A stretch of DNA of 64,000 nt from the NCBI GenBank assembly GCA_900543145.1, contig UQPZ01000006.1, positions 124,001 through 188,000 of the forward strand. The letters run 5' to 3'. Every line of letters begins with the position of its first letter. Positions within the stretch are counted from its first letter, which is position 1. Source of the DNA: an uncultured Ruminococcus sp. (GTDB taxonomy: Bacteria > Bacillota > Clostridia > Oscillospirales > Ruminococcaceae). Below are positions 8,662-17,092 of this stretch, piece by piece. The notes beneath the pieces were generated by a model. It made no database searches. It had not been told where the DNA came from and saw only the letters and a program-made list of their open reading frames with translations. The translations under genes were made by a program, and so were the position numbers.

Positions 8662-8805
8662 TTCTGCACACCGTTCCTTTCAAAAAAATCCGGGTTGAAA
8701 TCAACCCCCGCTATTGTTTCAATAATTATAGCATATGCGATCCCTTTTTACAAGACGGTACATTGTATTTCTTTATTAAAAAATATATAAATTTTATTCG
8801 GCTGC

Positions 8806-8834
8806 TTGCTATTTTTAAGAAAGTATCGTATAAT
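8806..8834 (+). promoter_or_regulatory. Promoter of the 8876-9691 pair
   Basis: TTGCTA, 17-nt spacer, perfect TATAAT, about 35 nt before the SD GGAGGTG of the small ORF. It is the only clear signal in the 214-bp gap after the divergent GH5 gene. Confidence 0.7.
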
Positions 8835-8875
8835 GATTATGGGGAATTGCGGCATAATAAAACGGAGGTGAGCGT

Positions 8876-9067
8876 ATGCAGAAGGTTTTTTATATATCCA
8901 AAAATTCGGATAGATATGAAAACAGAAGCGATATGTCAGCTCCCGATCTGGATAGGTTTCAGAGAGTGGAGCAGCTGAACGGCCTTTTGGAGAAGGGCTG
9001 GTCTATCAAGGATTTCAAGACGGATAATGACGACGTATTTTTTGTACTTGAAAAATACGATAATTGA
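8876..9067 (+). CDS. Small hypothetical protein co-transcribed with a rubredoxin fusion
   Basis: A soluble 63-aa protein with SD GGAGGTG 5 nt before ATG. The C-terminal half (RVEQLNGLLEKGWSIKDFKTD, FFVLEK) alternates helix and strand with an LN...GW pattern that resembles small DUF4177-type proteins, but I cannot assign it. It lies 15 nt before the GTG of the flavin reductase-rubredoxin gene and shares its promoter, so a role in the same redox process is likely but inferred. Confidence 0.75.
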   Translation: MQKVFYISKNSDRYENRSDMSAPDLDRFQRVEQLNGLLEKGWSIKDFKTDNDDVFFVLEKYDN

Positions 9068-9082
9068 TTGGAGGCTGGAACT

Positions 9083-9691
9083 GTGGATATTACTGCAATG
9101 TTTAAAATTTCATACGGCTTGTATGTTCTTACCGCCGCCTGCGGAGGTTTTTCAAACGGCTGTATTATAAATACTCTGTCACAGGTAACCGATAAGCCGA
9201 ACCGTGTATCGGTAACGGTAAATAAGAGCAATTATACTCACTATCTGATAAGTCAGAGCCGAAGATTCAACGTTTCCGTTATAGATGAAAGCGCAGATTT
9301 TTCTCTGTTTCAGAATTTCGGATTTTCCAGCGGAAGATGGGAGAATAAGTTTCGGAGATTTACGTCGGTAAGAGCGGAAAACAATATACCCTATATTGCC
9401 GAAAATACCTGTGCGTATATGTGCTGTAGGGTAGTCAGCAGCGTTGATCTAGGAACTCATACTATTTTTATAGCCGAGGTTACCGACTGCAGCAATCTTT
9501 CGGATAAGCCTCCCATGACTTATTCGTATTATCATGCCAAGGTCAAGCCAAAGCCGGCGGTAAAGGCAGAAAAGGGCAGGGAATGCTGGGTCTGCAATAT
9601 CTGCGGTTATATCTATGAGGGACATCTGCCTGAGGACTTTGTCTGTCCTGTTTGCAAGCACGGGGCGCAGGATTTTTCCCTTGTAAAATAA
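9083..9691 (+). CDS. Flavin reductase domain fused to rubredoxin (flavoredoxin/Hrb type)
   Basis: Residues 1-150 form an FMN-binding flavin-reductase-like fold (ITAMFKISYGLYVLTAA, GFSNGCIINTLSQVT, FIAEVTD). Residues 160-200 are rubredoxin with CNICGYIYEG and CPVCKHG as Fe ligands. Such high-molecular-weight rubredoxins pass electrons to flavodiiron proteins that reduce O2 or NO in anaerobes. GTG at 9083 is preferred, because GGAGG ends 8 nt before it and an upstream TTG (9068) overlaps the SD. Confidence 0.9.
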   Translation: MDITAMFKISYGLYVLTAACGGFSNGCIINTLSQVTDKPNRVSVTVNKSNYTHYLISQSRRFNVSVIDESADFSLFQNFGFSSGRWENKFRRFTSVRAENNIPYIAENTCAYMCCRVVSSVDLGTHTIFIAEVTDCSNLSDKPPMTYSYYHAKVKPKPAVKAEKGRECWVCNICGYIYEGHLPEDFVCPVCKHGAQDFSLVK

Positions 9692-9742
9692 TTGAACTAA
9701 CAGCGCTAAGATCTGATACTGCCGAGTATTGAAAAGGCGTAA

Positions 9743-9792
9743 GCGGCGGAAAAGGAGCAAATTAAAAATATGATCCTTTCCGTCGTTTTTTT
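9743..9792 (+). terminator. Terminator after the rubredoxin fusion gene
   Basis: GGCGGAAAAGGA pairs with TCCTTTCCGTC (one bulged A), followed by seven T. Confidence 0.7.
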
Positions 9793-9803
9793 GCTCTCGG
9801 GAC

Positions 9804-9832
9804 TTGAAATTGCGGAAAGAATATAGTATAAT
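9804..9832 (+). promoter_or_regulatory. Promoter of xylB
   Basis: TTGAAA, 17-nt spacer, perfect TATAAT, about 40 nt before the xylB SD AAGGAG. Confidence 0.75.
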
Positions 9833-9874
9833 CAGTTGTAATCGTTTAATTTAATCATAAAGGAGTAGAAACAT

Positions 9875-11398
9875 ATGGCTTATGTAATCGGAGTTGACTG
9901 CGGAACAAGCGGAACAAAGACCGTTTTGTTCGATGAAAAGGGAGCGGTTATCGCTTCAAAAACGATCGAGTATCCAATGTATCAGCCTAAAAACGGCTAT
10001 GCAGAGCAGGATCCTGCCGACTGGGCGGACGCTATGCTTAATACAATAAAGGCGGTTATGGCTGAAAGCGGCGTTGCTAAGGAGGACGTAAAGGGTATCG
10101 GTATTTCGGGACAGATGCACGGTCTGGTAATGCTTGACGCAGATAACAGAGTATTGAGAAGATCAATTATCTGGTGCGATCAGCGTACTGCTGCAGAGGT
10201 CGCTGAAATGAATCAGAAGCTGGGCGAAAAGAAGTTTATTGAGATCACTGCCAATCCTGCCCTGACAGGCTGGACAGCCGCCAAGATCCTTTGGGTCAAA
10301 AACAACGAGCCTGATATTTACGAAAAGTGCCGTCATATTCTTCTGCCTAAGGACTATTTGAGATTTATTCTTACGGGCGAATATGCTACCGAGGTTTCGG
10401 ACGCTTCCGGTATGCAGCTTCTCGACGTAGCAAACCGCTGCTGGTCTAAGGAGGTATGCGATACTCTCGGAATCGATATGTCAATGTTGGGCAGGGTTTA
10501 TGAATCATGTGAGGTCACAGGTACTCTTACTAAAAAAATTGCTGAGAAGGTCGGTCTTTGCGAGGGTACTATAGTTGTCGGCGGTGCAGGCGATAACGCT
10601 GCTGCCGCTGTCGGAACTGGTGTATGCGAGGACGGAAAAGCGTTTACTACGATCGGTACGTCGGGCGTTGTTTTTGCTCATACTTCTGAAATTTCTATTG
10701 ACCCTAAGGGCAGAGTACATACCTGCTGTGCGGCTGTTCCGAATTCATGGCATGTTATGGGCGTTACTCAGGGCGCAGGACTTTCGCTGAAATGGTTCAG
10801 AGATAATTTCTGCAATGCCGAAAAGGAAACTGCAAAATACATGGGCGTTGACGAGTATTATCTTATGGATAAGGAGGCTATGACTGTTCCTGTCGGTGCA
10901 AACAGACTTCTCTATCTGCCTTATCTTATGGGAGAAAGAACCCCTCACCTCGATCCAGACGCAAGGGGAGTTTTCTTCGGACTTTCCGCTATGCATACTA
11001 AAAAGGATATGCTGAGAGCCGTTCTTGAGGGTGTTTCATATTCCCTCAGGGATTGCGTTGAGGTGTTCAGGGAAATGAATATAAATGTTTCCGATATGAT
11101 GGCCTGCGGAGGCGGCGGAAGTTCACCGCTGTGGCGTTCAATGCTTGCCGACCTTTACAACTGTCCGGTTAAGACTGCGGCATCTAAGGAAGGTCCTGCA
11201 CTCGGCGTTGCTCTGCTTGCGCTGACCGGAGCAGGCGTTTATTCCAGCGTTCCCGAGGCTTGTAATGCTGTTGTCAGAACGGATAAGATACAGCAGCCGA
11301 ACGCTGAAAACGTACCTGAGTATGAAAAATATTACCAGCTTTACAGAGAGATATATCCTGCTCTGAAGGCACAGTTTGCCGAACTTGCTCAGCTGTAA
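9875..11398 (+). CDS. xylB: Xylulokinase
   Basis: The 507-aa FGGY kinase starts MAYVIGVDCGTSGTKTVLFD and has the xylulokinase-specific GISGQMHGLVMLD, ILLPKDYLRFILTGEYATE, VVGGAGDNAAAAVGTG and the C-terminal ACGGGGSSPLWRSMLADLY. It converts D-xylulose to xylulose-5-phosphate, feeding xylose into the pentose phosphate pathway. No xylA or sugar transporter is adjacent. It has its own promoter and terminator, so it is a single-gene unit. It fits the fibre-degrading theme of the nearby GH5 gene. Confidence 0.95.
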   Translation: MAYVIGVDCGTSGTKTVLFDEKGAVIASKTIEYPMYQPKNGYAEQDPADWADAMLNTIKAVMAESGVAKEDVKGIGISGQMHGLVMLDADNRVLRRSIIWCDQRTAAEVAEMNQKLGEKKFIEITANPALTGWTAAKILWVKNNEPDIYEKCRHILLPKDYLRFILTGEYATEVSDASGMQLLDVANRCWSKEVCDTLGIDMSMLGRVYESCEVTGTLTKKIAEKVGLCEGTIVVGGAGDNAAAAVGTGVCEDGKAFTTIGTSGVVFAHTSEISIDPKGRVHTCCAAVPNSWHVMGVTQGAGLSLKWFRDNFCNAEKETAKYMGVDEYYLMDKEAMTVPVGANRLLYLPYLMGERTPHLDPDARGVFFGLSAMHTKKDMLRAVLEGVSYSLRDCVEVFREMNINVSDMMACGGGGSSPLWRSMLADLYNCPVKTAASKEGPALGVALLALTGAGVYSSVPEACNAVVRTDKIQQPNAENVPEYEKYYQLYREIYPALKAQFAELAQL

Positions 11399-11472
11399 CA
11401 GCGAAAAGCGGTATACGGTATAATATCCAATACTGTCCCTATGCTGTTATTTGAGTCAAAGCTTTGAAATGC

Positions 11473-11543
11473 AAAAAAACAGACGTCATGGTCTCTCCTC
11501 CCGCGCTGCTGTACGGAAGTGAAAACAAGATGTCTGTTTTTTT
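11473..11543. terminator. Bidirectional terminator between xylB and spoVG
   Basis: AAAAAACAGACGTC and GATGTCTGTTTTTTT form a long stem (one G-U) with a 44-nt loop and A/T tails on both sides. Confidence 0.75.
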
Positions 11544-11567
11544 ATTATCGGCTGAATGCCGAGTACG

Positions 11568-11870
11568 CTATTTGATCTCGCGGTTTTCCTCCGAGATACT
11601 TTCGGCGGACTGGCGGTCGACCTCCATTCGGTATGCAGATAATATCTGCTGTTCTATGCTTTCTCTAGCGTCTGAGGTTATGGGGTGAACAATATCCCTA
11701 AACATTCCCGAATCGTCACGCCGGCTGGGCATTGCAACAAATAAGCGTTCCTCGCCCTGAACTACTTTGATGTCATGTACGGCGAGAACTCCGTCGACGG
11801 TTATGCTGATTATACCTCTCAGCTTACCCTCTGTCATCAGTCTTCTGACTTTGATTTCAGTAATATCCAT
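11568..11870 (-). CDS. spoVG: SpoVG-family RNA-binding regulator
   Basis: A 100-aa protein with the SpoVG signature: MDITEIKVRRL, LRGIISITVDGVLAVHDIKVV, RLFVAMPSRRDDSGMFRDIVHPIT. SpoVG proteins bind RNA/DNA and affect sporulation septation, capsule and virulence gene expression in Firmicutes. The 247-bp gap to the divergent murC holds both promoter regions. Confidence 0.95.
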   Translation of the reverse strand: MDITEIKVRRLMTEGKLRGIISITVDGVLAVHDIKVVQGEERLFVAMPSRRDDSGMFRDIVHPITSDARESIEQQILSAYRMEVDRQSAESISEENREIK

Positions 11871-11989
11871 AGCTTTTGTCCTTTCCTGCTGTTTAATTAT
11901 TTCAGGCAGATAAATATGCTTACAGAAAAATTTTTGCCCGAAAACAAAAAAATATTCAAAAAGGGGTTTATTTTTTCTTAGAAATGTAC

Positions 11990-12051
11990 TATAATAGAAA
12001 TATAGAAAAAACGTATATTCTTATTCACGGTTAAAAAGTAAGAATACGTTT
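11990..12051 (+). promoter_or_regulatory. murC upstream region: TATAAT and a 13-bp inverted repeat
   Basis: TATAAT at 11990-11995 has a poor -35 (TTTATT at 17 nt). About 13 nt later AAACGTATATTCTTA (12009-12023) pairs with TAAGAATACGTTT (12039-12051), apart from a 2-nt bulge. The hairpin would lie at the 5' end of the murC mRNA, or as DNA could be an operator. No T-tract follows, so it is not a simple terminator. Confidence 0.45.
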
Positions 12052-12117
12052 AAAATAATAACTTATGAAACGGAGGCAAGTCCGCAGGGATCATACTCTC
12101 TGACGGGCGCTTAGATA

Positions 12118-13539
12118 ATGATTTCCGATAAGATACTGAGATCAGTCCGCCGTGTGCATTTTATCGGCATAGGCGGTTCGGGTATGTATCCGCTGGTTCA
12201 GATACTTTACGCCAAGGGTTACAATATCAGCGGCTCAGATAATAACGAAACCGAGACCCTTGAAGCAGTGAGAAAAATGGGGATAACCGTTTTCTTAGGG
12301 CAAAGGGCTGAAAATATTGAGGGAGCGGAGCTTATAGTTTATACCGCCGCTATAATGGACGATAATCCCGAACTGATAGCCGCAAAGAACAGCGGTGCAT
12401 ATGTCTGCGAAAGGGCGGAGCTGCTGGGTCTTGTTACCGGCTGGTACAAGAACGCAGTGTGCGTTTCAGGAACTCACGGCAAGACTACTACCTCGTCTAT
12501 GCTTACACAGATCTTTGTGGAGGAGGGCGTAGACCTTTCCTGCGTAATAGGCGGAAAGCTTCCCAGTATCGGAGGTTCGGGACGCTGCGGTAAAAGCGAT
12601 ATAATGGTCTGCGAGGCATGTGAGTTTGAGGATCATTTCCTAAAGCTTCACCCGGATATAGCGGTAATACTGAACGTTGATGAGGATCATCTGGAGTATT
12701 TTAAAAACCTTGACAATATAAAAAGGTCGTTCAGGGAGTTTGCCGAAAAGGCTGAAAAAGCGGTAATTGCCAACGGCGACGACGAAAATACAATGAGTTC
12801 GCTTGAAGGGATCCGTAAGGAGCTGATAACCTTCGGCTTTGACCGTAAAAATGATTATTCAGCGGAAATTATTTCAAGGAAAGGCTTATGCACACGCTTC
12901 GATCTGTATGTCAGGGGTGAAAGACAGGGCGGATATGAGATCCATGTTCCGGGAGATCATAACGTTCTGAATGCTCTTGCGGCAGCGGCAGCGGCAAGCT
13001 GCTGCGGGGTTTCCTATGAGGGAATAGCTCAGGGGCTTAAAACCTTTTCAGGTGCAGTAAGGCGTTTTGAAAAGATAGCCGAAATAGGCGGGGTCACGAT
13101 AGTAGACGACTATGCTCATCATCCGCAGGAAATAAGCTGTACTTTAAAAGCGGCAAAAGCTCTTGATTTCAAAAGAGTATGGGCGGTATTCCAGCCGTTT
13201 ACGTTTTCAAGGACCAAGCTTTTGCTTAACGATTTTGCCGACGCACTGTCAATCGCCGACAAGGCTGTTATTACGGATATTATGGGAAGCCGTGAAAAGA
13301 ATACCTACGGTATTTATACGGAGGATCTGGCGTCTCAGATAGACGGAGCAGTATGGTTTGAAACTCCGCATGAGATCGTCGACAGACAGACGGCAGAGCA
13401 GAAGGACTTTAATTTCGGTCAGGCGGTAGATTATCTTGCCGAAAACGTAAAACCGGGAGATTTGGTAATAACTCTTGGCTGCGGAGATGTCTATAAGGCG
13501 GCTAAAAGGCTTGCCGAAAAGCTTAGGGAACAGCAATAA
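12118..13539 (+). CDS. murC: UDP-N-acetylmuramate--L-alanine ligase
   Basis: The 473-aa Mur ligase has N-terminal Rossmann FIGIGGSGM (17-23), ATP-binding VSGTHGKTTTSSM (about 115-127), central NVDEDHLEYF and PGDHNVLNALAAAA, and a C-terminal VDDYAHHPQEI block specific to MurC. It adds L-Ala to UDP-MurNAc, the first step of the peptidoglycan stem peptide. The ATG follows an in-frame TAG by one codon, so no earlier start exists. The only SD-like GGAGG is 41 nt upstream, so initiation appears weak or structured. Confidence 0.96.
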   Translation: MISDKILRSVRRVHFIGIGGSGMYPLVQILYAKGYNISGSDNNETETLEAVRKMGITVFLGQRAENIEGAELIVYTAAIMDDNPELIAAKNSGAYVCERAELLGLVTGWYKNAVCVSGTHGKTTTSSMLTQIFVEEGVDLSCVIGGKLPSIGGSGRCGKSDIMVCEACEFEDHFLKLHPDIAVILNVDEDHLEYFKNLDNIKRSFREFAEKAEKAVIANGDDENTMSSLEGIRKELITFGFDRKNDYSAEIISRKGLCTRFDLYVRGERQGGYEIHVPGDHNVLNALAAAAAASCCGVSYEGIAQGLKTFSGAVRRFEKIAEIGGVTIVDDYAHHPQEISCTLKAAKALDFKRVWAVFQPFTFSRTKLLLNDFADALSIADKAVITDIMGSREKNTYGIYTEDLASQIDGAVWFETPHEIVDRQTAEQKDFNFGQAVDYLAENVKPGDLVITLGCGDVYKAAKRLAEKLREQQ

Positions 13540-13563
13540 AAGGAAGAATAAATACTAGTTTTA

Positions 13564-13579
13564 AAGCGGCGTACCGCTT
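13564..13579. promoter_or_regulatory. Perfect 6-bp palindrome before lexA
   Basis: AAGCGG-CGTA-CCGCTT lies between murC and lexA, 18 nt before the lexA ATG. It could be a hairpin or an operator. It does not match the Firmicutes SOS box (CGAAC-N4-GTTCG). Confidence 0.3.
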
Positions 13580-13596
13580 GGAAAGGAACGGCATTT

Positions 13597-14181
13597 ATGA
13601 AATTAACGGAAAATGAAAGAAAAGTATTTGAGTTTATCAAACAGAGGCTTGAGGAGGGTTACCCTCCTACAGTGCGTGAAATATGCGCTCAGTTCGGCTT
13701 TAAATCTACCTCAACGGCTCACAGGTATATTGCGTCTCTGACAGAAAAAGGACTGCTTGAAAAGGGAGCGAACCAGAACCGCGCGATAAAGCTTGTAGGA
13801 AGACAGGGTACAATGGTACCGCTCGTAGGAACGGTAACGGCAGGAATGCCTATTACGGCTATTGAGGACATTACCGATTACATAAGCTTTCAGCCGGCAA
13901 AGAGATACGCAAATCCGCTGTTTGCCCTTAAAGTCAGAGGAGAGTCGATGATAAACGCTGCTATTCTTGACGGAGATATAGTTATTGCGGAGCAGGCGGC
14001 GGTTGTGGAAAACGGCGATATTGCGGTATGTCTTGTTGACGGCGAAAGCGCAACAGTTAAAAGGTTTTATAAAGAAAACGGACATTACAGACTTCAGCCT
14101 GAAAACGACGCTATGGAGCCTATTATAGCCGATGAGGTTTCTATTCTCGGCAAGGTCGTAGCTGTTATCAGATATATATAA
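13597..14181 (+). CDS. lexA: LexA SOS repressor
   Basis: A 194-aa LexA. Residues 1-65 form the winged HTH (TENERKVFEFIKQRLEEG, PPTVREICAQFGFKSTSTAHRY). The C-terminal S24 peptidase domain has the autocleavage bond Ala82-Gly83 (VTAGMP), nucleophile Ser117 (GESM) and Lys155 (TVKRFY). RecA filaments trigger self-cleavage and SOS induction. SD GGAAAGGAA precedes ATG. It follows murC by 57 nt on the same strand. No standard SOS box was found upstream, so autoregulation is uncertain here. Confidence 0.96.
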   Translation: MKLTENERKVFEFIKQRLEEGYPPTVREICAQFGFKSTSTAHRYIASLTEKGLLEKGANQNRAIKLVGRQGTMVPLVGTVTAGMPITAIEDITDYISFQPAKRYANPLFALKVRGESMINAAILDGDIVIAEQAAVVENGDIAVCLVDGESATVKRFYKENGHYRLQPENDAMEPIIADEVSILGKVVAVIRYI

Positions 14182-14194
14182 AGAGGTTTCTGCT

Positions 14195-14804
14195 ATGGGT
14201 AGAATATGTCAGTCCTGCCATGCGAGAATAGACGACGGAATGAAAATATGCCCTAACTGCGGCAGGATAGTGCCGTCGGAAAGAAAGGAATATGATGCCG
14301 CAGGCCGTCAGCCTGCACCAAAGAGGGTTTATGAGCACCCTAAGCGACAAGCTGCTCAGCCATGTGCGGCTAAAATTTCATCTGAGGAACGCAGAGAACA
14401 TCGTCAGGGCGGTCATTCTGAAAAAGGACGCAGGAAGGAAAAGCTCCAAGCTGAAGCTGTTATTCAGGCTTATAAAAGCCGCAGTAATAATACTTGCCGT
14501 TTACGCTGTGATTTTTGCGGTTCAGGTTTTCAGGATAAGACATTCGTCTTACGATTTTTCATTGGATATGAAAATGAGCCGTGATAATTACGGCGAGGCG
14601 TTTGACGAATACTTTGAGTCGGGCAGCTGGTCGTATAATCCGTTTACTTTTACCGCAAGTTATAAGGGCGAAAATTCCCGTAATGAAGAGTATGAGATAG
14701 AATTCAAGGCGCTTTTCAGCGTAAGCGTAAGGTCTGTTGATATTGACGGAGAGCCGGTAAAGAAAACCGATCTTGAAACTAAAATAATGGGAATGTTTAT
14801 TTAA
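14195..14804 (+). pseudogene. Frameshifted zinc-ribbon membrane protein downstream of lexA
   Basis: Frame 1 starts MGRICQSCHARIDDGMKICPNCG, a CxxC-CxxC zinc ribbon, 13 nt after the lexA stop. It then degenerates. The neighbouring frame supplies a basic linker, a membrane helix (LIKAAVIILAVYAVIFAVQV) and an extracellular domain to 14804. The switch lies between about 14330 and 14440 and amounts to one extra base. The second frame has no SD of its own, so this is most likely one gene of about 200 aa with a real frameshift or a sequence error. Confidence 0.6.
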
Positions 14805-14815
14805 CTTCCGTAAAT

Positions 14816-14857
14816 AAAAAGCAGCCGTGTTTTAATACTAAAGCACGGCTGCTTTTT
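14816..14857. terminator. Bidirectional terminator, zinc-ribbon gene / aminotransferase
   Basis: AAAAAGCAGCCGTG and CACGGCTGCTTTTTT form a perfect stem with a 14-nt loop between convergent genes. Confidence 0.92.
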
Positions 14858-14867
14858 TATGTTTATA

Positions 14868-16157
14868 TTATTTTATTTCTGCCAGAAGCTTTTCGGCGCT
14901 TGCAAGCTTAACGGCGCAGACAAAGATCTTCATAGCTTCCTCAAGCTCCTGAACCGGAGGAAATGTAGGAGCAATTCTGATATTGCTGTCATGAGGATCC
15001 TTTCCGTAGGGATAGGTAGCGCCGGCTGGAGTAAGGACTACTCCTGCGTCCTTGCAAAGACCGACAACACGTTTTGCACAGCCGTCCAAGGTGTCAAAGC
15101 TGATGAAATAGCCGCCGTTAGGCTTGTGCCAGGTTCCTATTCCAAGGGGCTTTATTTCTTCCTCAAGCTCGTTAAGCACGACCTTGAAACGCGGTGCGAT
15201 AATTGCACGGTGCTTCTCCATATGCGCCATAAGTCCGTCGTAGCTGCCGAAGAATTTTGCGTGACGGAGCTGATTTATCTTATCGTAGCCGATAGTCTGA
15301 ACGGTCATAAGCGATTTGATATAGCCGACGTTTTTCTTTGAAGCCGCCATTACAGCAATTCCGCCGCCTGCAAAGGTTATCTTTGAGGTTGAAGCGAACA
15401 TATATACCATATCGTCGTTTCCTGCCTTTTTGCACTCGTCAAGTATATTGAGCAGCTTGTCGGGGGTTTCGGTAAGATGGTGGATACAGTAAGCGTTATC
15501 CCAGAAAATCCTGAAATCTCCCGCCTTGGGTTTGAGCCTTGCAAAGCGTCTTACAACCTCATCGGAATAGGTTATACCGGTAGGATTCGAGTACATTGGA
15601 ACGCACCAGATACCCTTGATCGTATCGTCCTCTGAAACAAGCTTTTCGATCATGTCCATATCGGGTCCGTTCTCACCCAGAGGGATCGGTATCATTTCGA
15701 TCCCAAAGCTTTCGCAGATAGCGAAGTGTCTGTCATAGCCTGGAGCGGGGCAAAGCCATTTGATCTTTTCATAGTCCTTCCAAGGTTTCTGGATCCCGTC
15801 AACGCCGAAGATGATACATCTTGCAATCATATCGTACATTATGTTAAGGCTTGAATTTCCGCAGACGATAAGCTCGTCGTTTGAAACGCCCAGCATAGCG
15901 GAAAAAAGATTCTTAGCGTCAATAATTCCGTCAAGTCCGCCGTAGTTGCGGCAGTCTGTTCCGTCGGAAGCCTTGTAATCAGCGTCGTAGCTGTTTACAG
16001 CGGCAAGCATTTGCATTGCAAGGTCAAGCTGTCCGGAAGAAGGCTTTCCTCTAGCCATATTGAGAGAAAGTCCTTTCTCCTTATAGCCGTCGTATTCAGC
16101 CTGTGCGTCGGCTCTGAACTTTTCCAGCTGTTCCTTATTCATTTCAGATAGCAGCAT
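14868..16157 (-). CDS. PLP-dependent aminotransferase (aspartate-aminotransferase AspT/MocR-like type)
   Basis: The 429-aa fold-type I enzyme has MARGKPSSGQLDL, CRNYGGLDG, NSSLNIMYD, the PLP block WCVPMYSNPTGITYSDE, WDNAYCIHHL and Schiff-base lysine in ASTSKITFAGGG. This layout fits the aspartate aminotransferase subgroup described in Corynebacterium. Substrate is inferred. The longer ORF start (16172) is rejected, because GGAGG lies inside its first codons, 8 nt before the ATG at 16157. It is monocistronic between convergent and separate genes. Confidence 0.87.
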   Translation of the reverse strand: MLLSEMNKEQLEKFRADAQAEYDGYKEKGLSLNMARGKPSSGQLDLAMQMLAAVNSYDADYKASDGTDCRNYGGLDGIIDAKNLFSAMLGVSNDELIVCGNSSLNIMYDMIARCIIFGVDGIQKPWKDYEKIKWLCPAPGYDRHFAICESFGIEMIPIPLGENGPDMDMIEKLVSEDDTIKGIWCVPMYSNPTGITYSDEVVRRFARLKPKAGDFRIFWDNAYCIHHLTETPDKLLNILDECKKAGNDDMVYMFASTSKITFAGGGIAVMAASKKNVGYIKSLMTVQTIGYDKINQLRHAKFFGSYDGLMAHMEKHRAIIAPRFKVVLNELEEEIKPLGIGTWHKPNGGYFISFDTLDGCAKRVVGLCKDAGVVLTPAGATYPYGKDPHDSNIRIAPTFPPVQELEEAMKIFVCAVKLASAEKLLAEIK

Positions 16158-16215
16158 AACAAAATCCTCCATACCATATATAAATTATGATCTGTATAAT
16201 ATTTCACCTTGTATT

Positions 16216-16244
16216 ATTGTATACCTTTACAAACAATTTTGCAA
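16216..16244 (-). promoter_or_regulatory. Promoter of the aminotransferase gene
   Basis: Minus strand TTGCAA, 17-nt spacer, TACAAT, about 45 nt before the SD. The remaining 130 bp up to 16375 show nothing clear. Confidence 0.5.
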
Positions 16245-16375
16245 GTTGTTTTTGATAATCCTGCAAAAAATCATGATATTATACATATCAAGCTGATTTT
16301 AAATAATGGAAATGGGCAATATTCATAATAGGGATTCGTGTTGTTCACAGTTTAAGCGCTGAAGTCGGAAGCGTT

Positions 16376-17092
16376 TCAGACATAATGGACAGTAAGACCT
16401 CCGAAGCTTATTCTGCCTTTGACTATAAGCGCTTTTTCTTCGCCGCTTTGTATTCTTACGCCCTTTTCCTCTATTCCTCCTATATAAAAATTCGCCTGAT
16501 TTATAATTTGCCAGGTCTTGGGAATATAAATATCGACTCCGGCAAAATCAACATTGAGATCAAGCTCCGCCGAGTTTCCGTCTATAACTGCATTGTCAAA
16601 ATACAGCTTGATTCCGGCGAAACGGCTGATGACGTTTACCTTTTTTAAGCATTCCGAATTGATATATCTTATGCAGCCGCCGAACTTTGCGCCGATATTA
16701 ATTTCGCTTTCGTCTGAAACATCGCTGCTGACGTTATTAAACTTGTTTTCCGGAATAGCGTTAATATTGCCGTACTTATTATACCATTTATGTCTTTTTG
16801 GAAAAAGCAGCGATAAGCCTATGCTTAGGAAAAGGGCAATTCCCAGAACAGGCCAAGGCGTAAGCTTTTCAATTCCAAGCTGTTTGTCAAACAGTATCGC
16901 TATAACCGCAAGAGGAAACAAAACTCCTGAAAAGCTGGCATACCTTATACTTTTTACTATCAGCGGAATCAAAAGAAGCGTAAGAATAAGACTTACAATG
17001 CTTACTCCTGCCAACAGGCCGAGAGCGTTCAATATTAAAAGAACGGCTGACAAAATAAAAAATGTTCCCCAGAAATAACTTTTATTCTTCAT
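16376..17092 (-). CDS. LiaF-like membrane protein
   Basis: A 238-aa protein. Residues 5-100 form four hydrophobic segments typical of LiaF transmembrane domains (FFILSAVLLILNALGLL, LILTLLLIPLIV, VLFPLAVIAILFD, LGIALFLSIGLSLLFP). The C-terminal half is a beta-rich domain (INIGAKFGGCIRYI, FAGVDIYIPKTWQI, GRISFGGLTVHY) like the LiaF/DUF2154 cell-wall-stress domain. The gene overlaps the LytTR regulator by 11 nt, so they are translationally coupled. It probably modulates that regulator or senses envelope state; this is inferred. Confidence 0.8.
   Translation of the reverse strand: MKNKSYFWGTFFILSAVLLILNALGLLAGVSIVSLILTLLLIPLIVKSIRYASFSGVLFPLAVIAILFDKQLGIEKLTPWPVLGIALFLSIGLSLLFPKRHKWYNKYGNINAIPENKFNNVSSDVSDESEINIGAKFGGCIRYINSECLKKVNVISRFAGIKLYFDNAVIDGNSAELDLNVDFAGVDIYIPKTWQIINQANFYIGGIEEKGVRIQSGEEKALIVKGRISFGGLTVHYV

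Noticed and set aside
13540..13596. SOS box before lexA
   Set aside because: No CGAAC-N4-GTTCG pattern; only an unrelated palindrome AAGCGG-CGTA-CCGCTT.
16331..16370. Terminator for the LiaF-like gene
   Set aside because: AAGCGCT and AAGCGTTT do not form a continuous stem and no T-tract follows.
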